A DNA stretch of 64,000 nt from Deinococcus sp. KNUC1210 (GTDB lineage Bacteria > Deinococcota > Deinococci > Deinococcales > Deinococcaceae). Position numbers and translations under genes: made by a program. Numbering within the stretch: position 1 is the first letter of the stretch; the number at the start of each line of letters is the position of its first letter. The notes under the pieces were generated by a model, which was not told the DNA's origin, made no database searches, and saw only the letters and a list, made by a program, of their open reading frames with translations. This document shows positions 1 to 12,778 of the stretch, piece by piece. The DNA lies in NCBI RefSeq assembly GCF_022344005.1, contig NZ_CP092190.1, positions 992,001-1,056,000 on the forward strand, in the 5' to 3' direction.

Positions 1-564
1 GGCAAGAGCAGTTTCATGAATCTGGTCATCAAACGCACGCTGCCCACACGCGGCACGGTGCATGTCAGCGGCGAACCCCTGCTGAACTACCGGGGCCGCC
101 GGACAGCCGTGCTGAGGCGGCGGATCGGTATGGTATTTCAGGACAACCTGCTGCTGCCGCACCTGAACGCCTACGAGAACGTGGCCTTCGCGCTGCGTGT
201 GACCGGCGTGCCGCAGCGCGAGTGGGCCGGGCGGGTCACGGCGGCGCTTCGGACCGTGGGCATGGAACACAAGAAATATGCCCTGCCGGTGCAGCTTTCG
301 CAGGGCGAACAGCAGCGCGTGGCGATTGCGCGGGCGGTGGTGGGCGATCCGCCGCTGCTGCTGGCCGACGAACCGACCGGCAACCTCGACCCGGAAAACA
401 GCCGCGACGTCATCAAGGTGTTGCAGCACGTGAATCTGCGCGGCACCACCGTCCTGGTCGCCACCCACGCCCGCGACCTGGTCGAGAGCTTCCGGCACCG
501 CACCCTGACGCTGCGCCGGGGCCGCTTGGTGCGCGACGATCCTTACGGCGGCTACGCGCTGTGA
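1..564 (+). CDS. ftsE: Cell division ATP-binding protein FtsE (5' partial)
   Basis: ATPase subunit of the FtsEX complex, which resembles an ABC transporter and transmits a cytoplasmic ATPase cycle to periplasmic peptidoglycan amidase activation during division. The window opens inside the Walker A loop: the first codons read Gly-Lys-Ser-Ser. The ABC signature LSQGEQQRVAIARA, the Walker B segment LLLADEPTGNLDP and the switch His (VATHARDL) are all present. About 35-40 N-terminal residues lie upstream of the window. The next two genes, ftsX and an EnvC-like activator, confirm the assignment over a generic ABC ATPase. The reading frame is intact to the TGA at 562-564. Confidence 0.95.
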   Translation, partial: GKSSFMNLVIKRTLPTRGTVHVSGEPLLNYRGRRTAVLRRRIGMVFQDNLLLPHLNAYENVAFALRVTGVPQREWAGRVTAALRTVGMEHKKYALPVQLSQGEQQRVAIARAVVGDPPLLLADEPTGNLDPENSRDVIKVLQHVNLRGTTVLVATHARDLVESFRHRTLTLRRGRLVRDDPYGGYAL

Positions 565-673
565 GGGGGACCGTCTATGTGCTGGACAGAAATACCCTGA
601 CAGCAGCACGTTCCTGTCGCTGTTCGCACGGGGCACGCGCCGCACGCTGCACGCCTGCCCCCGAAGGCGCAGC

Positions 674-1533
<860 letters not shown>

Positions 1534-1537
<4 letters not shown>

Positions 1538-3248
1538 AGCGGGGGGCGTCTGGGTCGCTGCGCTGCTGCTCTCGGTGCCCCTGGTCGCCGGGTGGGGGCT
1601 GCACGCGCAGGGCCAGACGGTTCCCGACCCCAACGCGCCTGACAGTTCGATTGCCTCCGATCTGAATCTGCCGACCACTTCGGCTCGCCTGAAACAGCTT
1701 CAGGACGAGCTGAACCGGCAGCAGCAGGCGAGTGCGGCCCAGAAAGCCCAGCTCCAGACGCTGCGGCAGAACATCGCGCAGCTCAGCGCCCAGCAGCAGG
1801 CGGCTCTGGGACGTATCGACCGTCTCAGCAGCAGCGTGGCGAATCTGGAAACCAAAAAGCGTCAGCTCGATCTGCAGATTCAGCTCGTGCAGCAGCAGAT
1901 CAACGATCTGAGATTGCAGATTCAGGGCACCGAGGCGCGGGTCGCCCGGCTACAACAGGACGTGCGGTCGCTGCTGGTCTCGCTCTACCGCGAGCGCAGC
2001 GGACGCTACCTCCAGCTGATGTCACAGGCCGACAGCCTCTCCGATCTGCTGATCCGGGCGAGGTACGCCAATATCAGCGGTCAGAACAACGTGCGCGTGG
2101 TGCAGTCGCTGAAAGACGAGACGCAGCGCCTGAAAGGTGAACGCGCTCAGCAGGCGGCGCAGGCGCAGCAGCTTCAGGGACTGCAGGCCACCCAGGTCCA
2201 GCAGCTTCAGGCCCTGACGGCACAGCGCCAGGAACAGAATGCCCTGGTCGCCCGGTTGCAGCAGGATCAGGCGGGCAAGCAGACGCTGGCCCTGCAGACC
2301 CAGGCGCAACAGGCGCTGACCTCGCAGGGCATCCAGAACATCGTGGGCGGCATTCTGCAGGAACGCAACAACATCGAGGCCGACCGTCAGCGCCGGATCG
2401 AGGCCGAGCGCCAGAGAAGGCAGGCCGAACTTGAGCGCATCCGGGCCGCGCAGGAGGCCGCCCGCCGAGAGGCAGCGCGGCTGGCGGCCATCCGGGCCGA
2501 GCAGGAACGGCAGGCGAAGATCGCGGCAGAGTTGGCGCGGCAACGAGCAGAGCAGGCCCGCATCGCGGCAGAGTTGGCGCGGCAACAGGCAGAACAGGCC
2601 CGCATCGCGGCGGCGCGGGCCAAAGCCCAGGCCGAGGAAGCCCGGCGGCAGGAACTCGCACGGCAGGCACAGGCCGCCGCCGAGGCAGAGCAGGCGCGGC
2701 AGCGCAAAGCCCAGCAGGACGCCGAGGCAGCCCAGGCCAGACAGCAGCAGGCAGCGCTTCAGGCCCAGAGAGACGCGCAGGCCAGACAGGATCAGGTGGC
2801 CCGCGAACAGCGAGCACTTCAGGCCCGGCAGCAGGCGCTTCAGGCGCAGAATCAGCAGGCGCAGGCACAGTCCACCCCGCTGCCCAGCAACGTCGGCAGC
2901 CTGGAATTTCCGCTGCCCGGTGGCCGCGTGTCGGGTCCGTATTTCACGACCGGCGGCCCCTGGACGGTCATCGCTGGCAGCGAGGGACAGACCGCAGTGG
3001 CGGTGGCAGAGGGGAATGTGCTGTCTGCCGCCAATTACGCCAATCTCGGCTGGGTGATCGTGATCGACCACGGCGCCCTGATTTCCACGAGCTTCGGCCT
3101 GTCTGAGCCGATGGTCAATACCGGTGACCGGGTCACGCGTGGACAGGCCATCGGCGTAGTGGGCGGCAGCCCGCAGTTCGGCCTGGACAGCATGGTACTT
3201 CAGCTCAATCAGGCAGCCAACCGTCAGGCTGTGCGCCCCCCCTTCTGA
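1534..3248 (+). CDS. EnvC-like murein hydrolase activator (frameshifted near its start in this sequence)
   Basis: Secreted coiled-coil protein with a C-terminal M23/LytM-like domain, the expected extracytoplasmic effector of FtsEX. The ATG at 1534 overlaps the ftsX stop, but its frame fails after four codons. One extra G in the G6 run at 1541-1546 would give the start MKRGGVWVAALLLSVPL, a convincing signal peptide joined to the long frame and a 571-aa protein. Otherwise translation would have to start at TTG 1503 inside ftsX. About residues 40-460 are heptad-rich (Gln, Ala, Arg, Glu). The LytM domain is degenerate: the usual zinc-ligand motifs (HxxxD and HxH) are missing, only IDHG remaining. 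As in EnvC, it should activate amidases rather than cut peptidoglycan itself. Confidence 0.85.
2523..2606 (+). repeat. 42-bp tandem duplication inside the EnvC-like coiled coil
   Basis: Two adjacent 42-nt units (2523-2564 and 2565-2606) differ at three positions and encode two copies of a 14-residue coiled-coil block beginning AAELARQ. The unit is in frame and equals two heptads, so the rod is lengthened without disturbing heptad phase. Confidence 0.9.
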
Positions 3249-3252
3249 GTGC

Positions 3253-3282
3253 TTGCCGCGCCCACACTCCTTCTGCTACAAT
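3253..3282 (+). promoter_or_regulatory. Probable promoter of rpsP
   Basis: TTGCCG (3253-3258) and TACAAT (3277-3282) are separated by 18 nt, a near-consensus sigma-70 type pair. It leaves an untranslated leader of roughly 120 nt before rpsP, unusually long for a window in which many genes appear leaderless. Confidence 0.6.
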
Positions 3283-3411
3283 CCTCCGGTGCGCTCCGGC
3301 TGGCTGCTGGCGGGCGTATGGCTGCGAGCGCTCCAGACCGGACGCTGCTGGCACCACCCCGCCCCCTAGCGGGAGCTGAACCCTCAAATCCCCAAAGGTC
3401 GTGCTACTAAC

Positions 3412-3660
3412 ATGGTTAAAATTCGCCTGTCCCGTTTCGGTTCCACCCATAACCCTCACTACCGCATCGTGGTCGCCGATGTGCGCCGTCCCCGCGACGG
3501 TGGCTACATCGAGAACCTGGGTCACTACGACCCCCGCAAGACCAGCGAGAACTTCCTGAAGATCAACGCAGAGCGTGCCGCGTACTGGCTGGAGCAGGGC
3601 GCACAGCCCACCCAGACCGCCCGCCGCCTGCTGAAGAGCCAGGGCGTCAAGGTCAAGTAA
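3412..3660 (+). CDS. rpsP: 30S ribosomal protein S16
   Basis: Small-subunit ribosomal protein S16, 82 aa, with the conserved N-terminus [10 protein letters not shown] and the YRIVVAD and ENLGHYDP blocks typical of the family. It binds 16S rRNA in the 30S body and is needed for subunit assembly. An AAAGG ribosome site precedes the ATG. In many bacteria rpsP is followed by rimM and trmD, but here it stands alone and is closed by its own hairpin terminator. Confidence 0.98.
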   Translation: MVKIRLSRFGSTHNPHYRIVVADVRRPRDGGYIENLGHYDPRKTSENFLKINAERAAYWLEQGAQPTQTARRLLKSQGVKVK

Positions 3661-3689
3661 AGCTCCAACCACAGTTCAGGTGTATCCGG

Positions 3690-3715
3690 GTGGAAGGCTT
3701 AGGCTTTCCACTTTT
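3690..3715 (+). terminator. Rho-independent terminator of rpsP
   Basis: A 9-bp stem (3690-3698 with 3703-3711, one G-T pair), a four-base loop TTAG and TTTT at 3712-3715. It lies 30 nt after the rpsP stop. Confidence 0.8.
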
Positions 3716-3870
3716 GTGCTGCCCTGCGACGCTGCCGCGCCCTGTGGTGGCGTGCACCGACCTTCAGAATTCTGCACCGGGCCTGAGCGCCGTCTTCACC
3801 GTTCGTCAATACAGTTGCCTCACACTGCTTCCAGACGGAGGAACGTCTCAGACCGTCGAAGGAAGCGCCT

Positions 3871-4611
3871 ATGAGCAACAGACAGCCACCGATACAACTG
3901 GAAGACAACGACGACGAACAGGTGGGAACTGTCCTCAGCCGCCGCCGGGCACTGACGCTGCTGGGGTCGGCGGGAACGGTGCTGGGGGCTGGCAGCCTGC
4001 TGGCATCCCGCGCCCAGGCTGCCAGCACCGCTCTCCCCTCCTGCGTGGTGCGCCCGGCCCAGACGCAGGGACCGTACTTCGTGGATGAGCAGCTGAACCG
4101 CCGCGACATCCGCAGCGACCCCAGCAGCGGCAAGGTCGAAGCGGGCATGCCCCTGACGCTCGGCTTTCTGGTGACGCAGGTGGGGGCGGGCGGCTGCAAA
4201 CCGCTCTCAGGCGTGCAGGTGGATGTCTGGCAGGCCAACGCGCTGGGCCACTATTCGGACATCAGCGGCGAACACACCAAAGGTCAGCAGTTTCTGCGCG
4301 GCTATCAGACGACGAACGCACAGGGCGTGGCAACGTTCCAGACGGTATATCCGGGCTGGTACAACGGGCGCACGGTGCATATCCATTTCAAACTGCGGCG
4401 CGGCAATGCCACCTTCACTTCACAGCTGTTCTTCGAAGAGGCATTGACCGACAAGGTGTACCAGACCGCGCCCTACAACACCCGTGGCCCCCGCACGATC
4501 CGCAACGCCCAGGACAACATCTTCAGCAACGGCGGGCACCAGCTGATGCTGAATGCCAGGCCCAGCGGTCAGGGGTACGCGGCGGTCTTCGACGTGGGCA
4601 TGAATCTGTAG
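3871..4611 (+). CDS. Exported intradiol ring-cleavage dioxygenase-like protein
   Basis: 246-aa protein related to the beta-type catalytic domain of protocatechuate 3,4-dioxygenase and catechol 1,2-dioxygenase. These non-haem Fe(III) enzymes cleave between the two hydroxyls of a catechol. Candidate Fe ligands are visible: Tyr in GHYSD, Tyr in YPGWY, and two His in RTVHIHFK. The N-terminus has a twin-arginine signal (SRRRALTLLGSAG, about residues 24-36), so the folded metalloprotein is probably exported by Tat. The start is ATG at 3871 with GGAAG upstream. It is a single gene converging on the thiolase gene, and its natural substrate cannot be read from the context. Confidence 0.82.
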   Translation: MSNRQPPIQLEDNDDEQVGTVLSRRRALTLLGSAGTVLGAGSLLASRAQAASTALPSCVVRPAQTQGPYFVDEQLNRRDIRSDPSSGKVEAGMPLTLGFLVTQVGAGGCKPLSGVQVDVWQANALGHYSDISGEHTKGQQFLRGYQTTNAQGVATFQTVYPGWYNGRTVHIHFKLRRGNATFTSQLFFEEALTDKVYQTAPYNTRGPRTIRNAQDNIFSNGGHQLMLNARPSGQGYAAVFDVGMNL

Positions 4612-4634
4612 CCCTGTAGCCCCCGGAAACCAGA

Positions 4635-4667
4635 CAGCGCCCGCTTCCACGAAGGAGGCGGGCGCTG
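4635..4667. terminator. Bidirectional hairpin between convergent genes
   Basis: Perfect 10-bp GC-rich stem (4635-4644 with 4658-4667) between the dioxygenase-like gene and the thiolase gene. There is no strong T-run on either side, so it is likely a shared, weak or factor-assisted terminator. Confidence 0.6.
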
Positions 4668-4680
4668 CTCAGCACTGTGT

Positions 4681-5875
<1,195 letters not shown>

Positions 5876-5883
<8 letters not shown>

Positions 5884-7141
5884 TCTGATTCTCCTTGAGT
5901 TGAGCAGTGGGAGGTTCGTGACGGTCGGGCGCATCATTCAGCACTCTGTGAATGAAGCCCTCTACCGCCGCTTCGTATGCTTCGGGGTCGATATTCCAGG
6001 TACGCACGTGCTGTGCGCCCTCGATGCGGTGGTATTCCACGATGTCGGGGCGAGCGTGGGCGAATGTTTCCACCTGCGCCACCGGAACGGTTTTGTCGAT
6101 CGAGCCGTGAAACATCAGCATGGGCGTATGAAAGGTGTCCATGACGCTGAGGTGATCGACGGCATCGAAGTCCTGTTTGCTCTTGATAACGGTCAGCCAC
6201 GCCACGAAGCGCGACAGCAGATCGGGCAGCGGCACCTTGTAGCGGTAGGCGTGGTGGGTGATGAGCGAGCGCCATTCGAGCGCGGGCGAGTCGAGCAGCG
6301 CTGCCGTGACCAGCGGGGCCATGTGGCTGTAGCGCAGGAAGGCCAGCGTGATCGCGCCGCCCATGCTGAACCCGAACAGCAGCACCCGCCTTGCCCCGTG
6401 TTCCAGCGCGTATTCCACCGCCTGTTCCAGATCCTTCCATTCCTCTGCCGAGAGGCGGTGGACCTTTTCGGGCGTGCGCGGCGCTCCCTCGGCGTTGCGG
6501 TAGGTGATGGTGAGCGAGGTCAGACCGAGGCGGTGAAAGGTCGGCAGAATCCGCAGCGCGTCCTGACGCAGCCCGCCGTAGCCGTGCGTCACGATGATCC
6601 AGTCGGTTCCGGCGGCGTCGGCCAGCGTGGGCGTCTTGCCCGCCATCTTTCCAGGAATCAGCCAAGATGGCAGCGGGCCATGTTCGCCCGACACCGTGAC
6701 ATCCAGATGCGGCAGGCCGCGCACGGTCGGATTTCCCAGCCCGATGGTGCTCGCCCGCACCGACTGACCCAGCCGCAGCGGAGCGTCCAGAAAGCGCACC
6801 GCACGGGTAACGCCACTCTTCGTCTGCGAAAGGATCGGTCCCAGTTCGCCGTACACCACCTTTCGGCCCCCGTGTCCGTCTGGCACGTCCCATTCCAGCC
6901 GCATCACGCCGGGGCGCAGGGTGGTCGGCGTGAGCGTGAGCGTGACATGCGTGCTGCCGTCCCGGTCTTTGCGCTGGCCGCGCACGAAGGTCGGAAACAC
7001 CGGGCGGCGTACCGGGCGCACATGCACCAGCCCATCGGCGTAGTACCAGCCCACGCCCAGCAGTGCGCCCAGCCCCAGCCCCACCCCGATGAGGATGCGG
7101 GCGTAGAGCGGCACAGATGTACGGTGAGAAGTTTCGGTCAT
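5876..7141 (-). CDS. Membrane-anchored alpha/beta hydrolase
   Basis: About 421 aa. One N-terminal membrane segment (about residues 14-34) is followed by an alpha/beta-hydrolase fold. The nucleophile Ser lies in GFSMGG, and the likely acid and His lie in the C-terminal segments [10 protein letters not shown] and GAQHVRTW. The core resembles BAAT/dienelactone-type serine hydrolases of unknown substrate. Start: ATG at 7141 gives MTETSHRT, and an in-frame GTG at 7150 is possible; neither has a good ribosome site. Overlap with the thiolase gene suggests it releases or processes acyl substrates, but that is inference. Confidence 0.8.
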
Positions 7142-7202
7142 GGGTCTCACTTTTGCATACCGGGATGAGGGAGAAAGGAAGCGGCGGAACGGGGCGGCGC
7201 TG

Positions 7203-7817
7203 TTACCCGGCGCGGCTCACCTGATAGCAGGCCAGGACATTCCCTGAAGCCTGCCAGGTGCGCGAGGACAGCAGCTTGAAGGAGACGGGCGGCCTGCCGA
7301 CGAAGAGCGGTGTTCCCTCGCCCGCCAGCACCGGAAAGGTCGTGAGGTGCAGTTCATCGACCTGGTCGTGTGCCAGCAGGTGATTCCAGAGCAGCCGACT
7401 GGCAAAGACAAGGATGTCGCGGCCCGCCCCCCGCTTGAGGGCCGCCACCTCGCGCACGGCGTCGGCCACCCGGACGATGCGGGTATCGCTCCAGGGGGCC
7501 AGTTCCTCCTGGGTGATCCGGTCGGACACGACGATCTTCTGCATGCGTGCCTGAAGTTCCGCCATTTCCCGCCTGACCGAAGTGGCGGCTGGGTCGCTCG
7601 GAACACCCGTCCAGTACTTCATATTGCCCAGGAAGCTGCTGCGCCCGCCGAGCAGCAGGGTATCGGCGGCCCGCATCCGTTCGGCCATGTACAGATCGAA
7701 CTGCTGATCGCCTTGGTAATCCGGGTGGAAATACTCGAAGATGGCGTCGAGACTTTTCGCCTTGCCTTCGTAATAGCCATCAAGCGTGACGAGATTGCTG
7801 ACGATCAGTTTTCGCAT
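7203..7817 (-). CDS. DHFR-like / RibD C-terminal-domain reductase
   Basis: 204-aa cytoplasmic protein of the dihydrofolate-reductase-like fold used by the RibD C-terminal domain. It opens [18 protein letters not shown], as is usual for stand-alone members of this family, and contains the LLLGGRSSF nucleotide-binding-type turn. Most stand-alone members are uncharacterised NAD(P)H-dependent reductases, so an assignment to folate or riboflavin metabolism would be guesswork. The start has a strong AAAGGAGG site just upstream. It is separated from the next gene by a short AT-rich stretch. Confidence 0.8.
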   Translation of the reverse strand: MRKLIVSNLVTLDGYYEGKAKSLDAIFEYFHPDYQGDQQFDLYMAERMRAADTLLLGGRSSFLGNMKYWTGVPSDPAATSVRREMAELQARMQKIVVSDRITQEELAPWSDTRIVRVADAVREVAALKRGAGRDILVFASRLLWNHLLAHDQVDELHLTTFPVLAGEGTPLFVGRPPVSFKLLSSRTWQASGNVLACYQVSRAG

Positions 7818-7858
7818 ACACCTCCTTTAAAAATGGTTTTATCTACACCTATTGTATT

Positions 7859-8257
7859 TTATTGCCAGATTTTCTGCCTATTAGGAGCCAATAAAATATT
7901 AGGATACTGCTGGTGTCTTTCCACAAAATTGACCATTTTACCGATTTCCTGTAAAGCAAATGCTGAAGCCTCATCATTGATGATATCGAAAAGCAATTGA
8001 CACTCATCCAGGAGTTCAGGCATTTTCTCCCCAGAAAATCTAGCCTGTGTCCAGGATAATCTTGACAATAAAGGCATTTCATAGGCCTGCCCTAAAAATC
8101 CAAGACGAGACAATAAATCGGAAGGCAGATCAACCTCTTTAATAGGTTGTACAGACCAGTCGAAATCAAACCAGTCCTGCCTATCTTGCCGGGATATAGC
8201 AGCCACTGTGCAACTCTCTGTCCCGTCAAAATCAACTATATTTAGCCGTCTATCCAT
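7859..8257 (-). CDS. AT-rich orphan hypothetical protein
   Basis: Unrecognised soluble protein of 132 aa. I take ATG 8257 as the start because GGGAG precedes it; a TTG at 8272 would add five residues. The sequence is acidic, with Trp/Phe-rich stretches (WFDFDW), a central SRLSWTQARFSGEKM segment and a helical C-terminus, and no signal peptide or membrane span. Base composition is strikingly lower in GC than both neighbours (many TTTT and AAAA runs across 7818-8290), which suggests recent acquisition. Its size and isolated position would fit an immunity-type or toxin-neutralising protein, but nothing in the sequence proves it. Confidence 0.6.
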   Translation of the reverse strand: MDRRLNIVDFDGTESCTVAAISRQDRQDWFDFDWSVQPIKEVDLPSDLLSRLGFLGQAYEMPLLSRLSWTQARFSGEKMPELLDECQLLFDIINDEASAFALQEIGKMVNFVERHQQYPNILLAPNRQKIWQ

Positions 8258-8302
8258 AAGCCGCTCCCTCAATTGTCAAGGCCCGATTGTACAAATATTA
8301 GC

Positions 8303-10650
<2,348 letters not shown>

Positions 10651-10680
10651 GGAACCTCCGAAGGAACGAATAATATTTTA

Positions 10681-10692
10681 GACTCGGTACAA
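10681..10692 (+). promoter_or_regulatory. Shared fatty-acid-gene motif, site A (fadN promoter)
   Basis: GACTCGGTACAA lies about 31 nt before the fadN ATG, immediately upstream of AT-rich -10-like sequence on the minus strand. Related 12-mers occur before etfB and before the acyl-CoA dehydrogenase at 24138. The site also sits in a looser AGACT-N12-AGTCT dyad (10680-10701). Confidence 0.5.
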
Positions 10693-10733
10693 GTTTAGTC
10701 TTATTTGCCGGGACTGTCCAGCGTCAGAAGAAT

Positions 10734-10763
10734 GCGCCGGAGCAACGGGAATCGCTCCAGCGC
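10734..10763 (-). terminator. Probable terminator of the oligopeptide ABC operon
   Basis: 10-bp stem (10734-10743 with 10754-10763, one G-T pair) downstream of the last permease gene, followed on the minus strand by the moderately T-rich ATTCTTCTG. Confidence 0.5.
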
Positions 10764-10789
10764 AGATCTGATGAAAGCGGCGAGGTCTG

Positions 10790-11668
10790 TCAGCGCCCAC
10801 GCGGGTCGAGCACGTCACGCAGACCGTCGCCGATCAGATTGAAGGCCAGCACCGTGAGCAGGATGGCGATGGCGGGCGTGCTGGAAGCCCAGGGAGCCTG
10901 TGAAATGTAGTTGCGCGTCTCGGAGACCATCGCGCCCCATTCGGGGGTGGGCGGCTGCGCTCCGAAGCCGATGAAGCCCAGACCTGCCGCCGTCAGGATG
11001 GCGCTGCCCACGTCGAAGCTGGCCTGCACCAGCAGCGGCGCGACACTGTTGGGCAGCAGATGACGCAGCGCCACGCGTGTAGGTGACCCGCCCAGCGCCC
11101 GCGCCGCGTCCACGAATTCACGCTCGCGCAGCGCCAGCACCTGTGCGCGAATCAGGCGGGCGTAGGTGGGCCACGACACCAGCGCCACCGCGATCATCAC
11201 ATTGATGAGGTTGGGGCCGAGCGCCGCCGAAATCGCCATCGCCAGAATCAGGCTGGGAAAGGCCAGGAAAATATCGGTCAGGCGCATCAGCGCTTCATCC
11301 CACCAGCCGCCCAGCAGCCCTGCCAGCAGGCCGATCACCGCGCCGAGGAAGAGAGACGCCAACATGACGCTGACACCCAGCCCCAGCGACAGCCGCGCTC
11401 CGTTCATGGTGCGGGCCAGCACGTCGCGCCCGAGCTGATCGGTGCCAAGCAGATGAGCGCTCGACGGAGCCGACAGCCGGATATCGAGATTCTGGGCAAT
11501 CGGACTGCTGAGCAGCGGGGGCAGCAGCAACGCCCCGAGCAGCAGCAGCGCCAGAATGACCAGCCCCACCAGGGCGCCGGGATTTCGTAGCAGGCGGCGC
11601 ACCGCCGAGCGCCGATCTTTCAGCACGCTCCGCACTGCGGCCAGCGAAGTAGACACAGAAGCCGTCAT
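10790..11668 (-). CDS. Oligopeptide/dipeptide ABC transporter permease, DppC type
   Basis: 292-aa inner-membrane permease of the peptide/nickel ABC family. It has an N-terminal cytoplasmic stretch, a first helix (about residues 33-55), and the family hallmark GTDQLGRDVLARTMNGAR just before the transport domain. The EAA-like loop (AARALGGSPTRVALRHLLPN) that docks to the ATPase is intact. The start is ATG 11668, overlapping the stop of the upstream permease gene by ATGA. No ATPase subunits follow, so the transporter must borrow DppD/DppF-like ATPases encoded elsewhere. Confidence 0.92.
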   Translation of the reverse strand: MTASVSTSLAAVRSVLKDRRSAVRRLLRNPGALVGLVILALLLLGALLLPPLLSSPIAQNLDIRLSAPSSAHLLGTDQLGRDVLARTMNGARLSLGLGVSVMLASLFLGAVIGLLAGLLGGWWDEALMRLTDIFLAFPSLILAMAISAALGPNLINVMIAVALVSWPTYARLIRAQVLALREREFVDAARALGGSPTRVALRHLLPNSVAPLLVQASFDVGSAILTAAGLGFIGFGAQPPTPEWGAMVSETRNYISQAPWASSTPAIAILLTVLAFNLIGDGLRDVLDPRGR

Positions 11669-12672
11669 GAGAAGCTGATCCTCGGGTCGAAGACCACGTA
11701 CAGCAGATCGACCAGCAGGTTCACCACCGAGTACGCCAGCCCCGCCACCAGCGTCACCCCCATGACCGCCGGAAAGTCCAGACTGACCGCCGAACTGGTC
11801 GCGTAGCCGCCGATGCCCGGCCAGGAGAAGATGGTTTCGGTCAGCACCGCTCCGGTCAGCAGACTGCCGAACAGACTGCCCAGCACCGTCAGAATCGGCA
11901 GCGAGGCGTTCCGCAGGGCATGCTTCCAGATGACCCGGCGGCCCGGCAGCCCCTTGGCGCGGGCAGTCCGGATGTAATCCTGCGAGAGCACCTCCAGCAT
12001 GGCGCTGCGGGTCATGCGGGTGAGCAGCGCTGCCGAGAACGCGCCCAGCACCAGCCCCGGCAGAATCAGATGCCGCAGCGCGTCGACCAGAACTTCTGAA
12101 TCGTGGGCCAGCAGCGCATCGACCGTGACCAGCCCCGTGACCACCGGCGGCGCGAGGCTGTACGCATCGATGCGCCCCGGCCCCGGCAGCCAGCCCAGCC
12201 GCTCGTGAAAGACATTGAGCGCCAGAATCGCCAGCCAGTACACCGGGGTCGCCCCGCCCACCAGCGCGAAGACGCGTGCCAGCAGATCGGGAGGGCGGTT
12301 GTGCCGCAGCGCCGCCAGCATGCCCAGGGGCAATCCGATGAAGAGCGCAAAGATCACGGCCACCAGTGTCAGTTCCAGGGTGGCCGGGAAGAACTGCGCC
12401 AGATCGGCGGCGATGCCGTTCTGGGTGCGCAGCGAGGTGCCCAGGTCGCCGTGAAACAGCCGCTCCATGTACACGCCGTACTGCACCACCATCGGCTTGT
12501 CCAGGCCATTTCGGACGCGGAATTCCTGCAACTGCGCCTCGCGGGCATTGTTGCCCAGCGCCGCCGCTGCCGGGTCGGCGGGCACCACATGCGAGATCAC
12601 GAAGGCGGCCAGCGTCACGCCCCACAGCACGAACACCATCAGGGCCAGCCGCCGAAGTAGATAGATGAACAG
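11665..12672 (-). CDS. Oligopeptide/dipeptide ABC transporter permease, DppB type (apparent CTG start)
   Basis: Permease partner of the DppC-type protein, 335 aa as annotated. The sequence has the PADPA motif near the N-terminus, six predicted helices and the EAA-like loop ARAKGLPGRRVIWKHALRN. The first ATG (12639) would cut into the first helix. Eleven codons upstream, a CTG at 12672 begins the family-typical FIYLLRRLALMVFVLW and has a strong AAAGGAGG site seven bases before it. I therefore take CTG 12672 as the start. It overlaps the downstream permease by four bases. Confidence 0.85.
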   Translation of the reverse strand: MFIYLLRRLALMVFVLWGVTLAAFVISHVVPADPAAAALGNNAREAQLQEFRVRNGLDKPMVVQYGVYMERLFHGDLGTSLRTQNGIAADLAQFFPATLELTLVAVIFALFIGLPLGMLAALRHNRPPDLLARVFALVGGATPVYWLAILALNVFHERLGWLPGPGRIDAYSLAPPVVTGLVTVDALLAHDSEVLVDALRHLILPGLVLGAFSAALLTRMTRSAMLEVLSQDYIRTARAKGLPGRRVIWKHALRNASLPILTVLGSLFGSLLTGAVLTETIFSWPGIGGYATSSAVSLDFPAVMGVTLVAGLAYSVVNLLVDLLYVVFDPRISFS

Positions 12673-12727
12673 AGCTCCGCCTCCTTTCCGTCTTCAGGCC
12701 CATTCTGCCGCTGGGCCAATACGCTTC

Positions 12728-12765
12728 AGGGCCTGGACATCAGGAATTCCCGACGCCCAGGCCCT
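12728..12765 (-). other. Intercistronic hairpin between binding-protein and permease genes
   Basis: Perfect 9-bp stem (12728-12736 with 12757-12765) in the gap between the substrate-binding protein gene and the first permease gene. There is no T-run. Such hairpins commonly protect the upstream message and set binding protein in excess over permease; that role is inferred. Confidence 0.5.
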
Positions 12766-12778
12766 CCTGCTCACCCGC

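Noticed and set aside
10679..10704. Radiation/desiccation response motif near fadN
   Set aside because: The dyad AGACT-N12-AGTCT does not resemble the known Deinococcus RDRM palindrome (TTATG...CATAA); no such motif was seen anywhere in the window.
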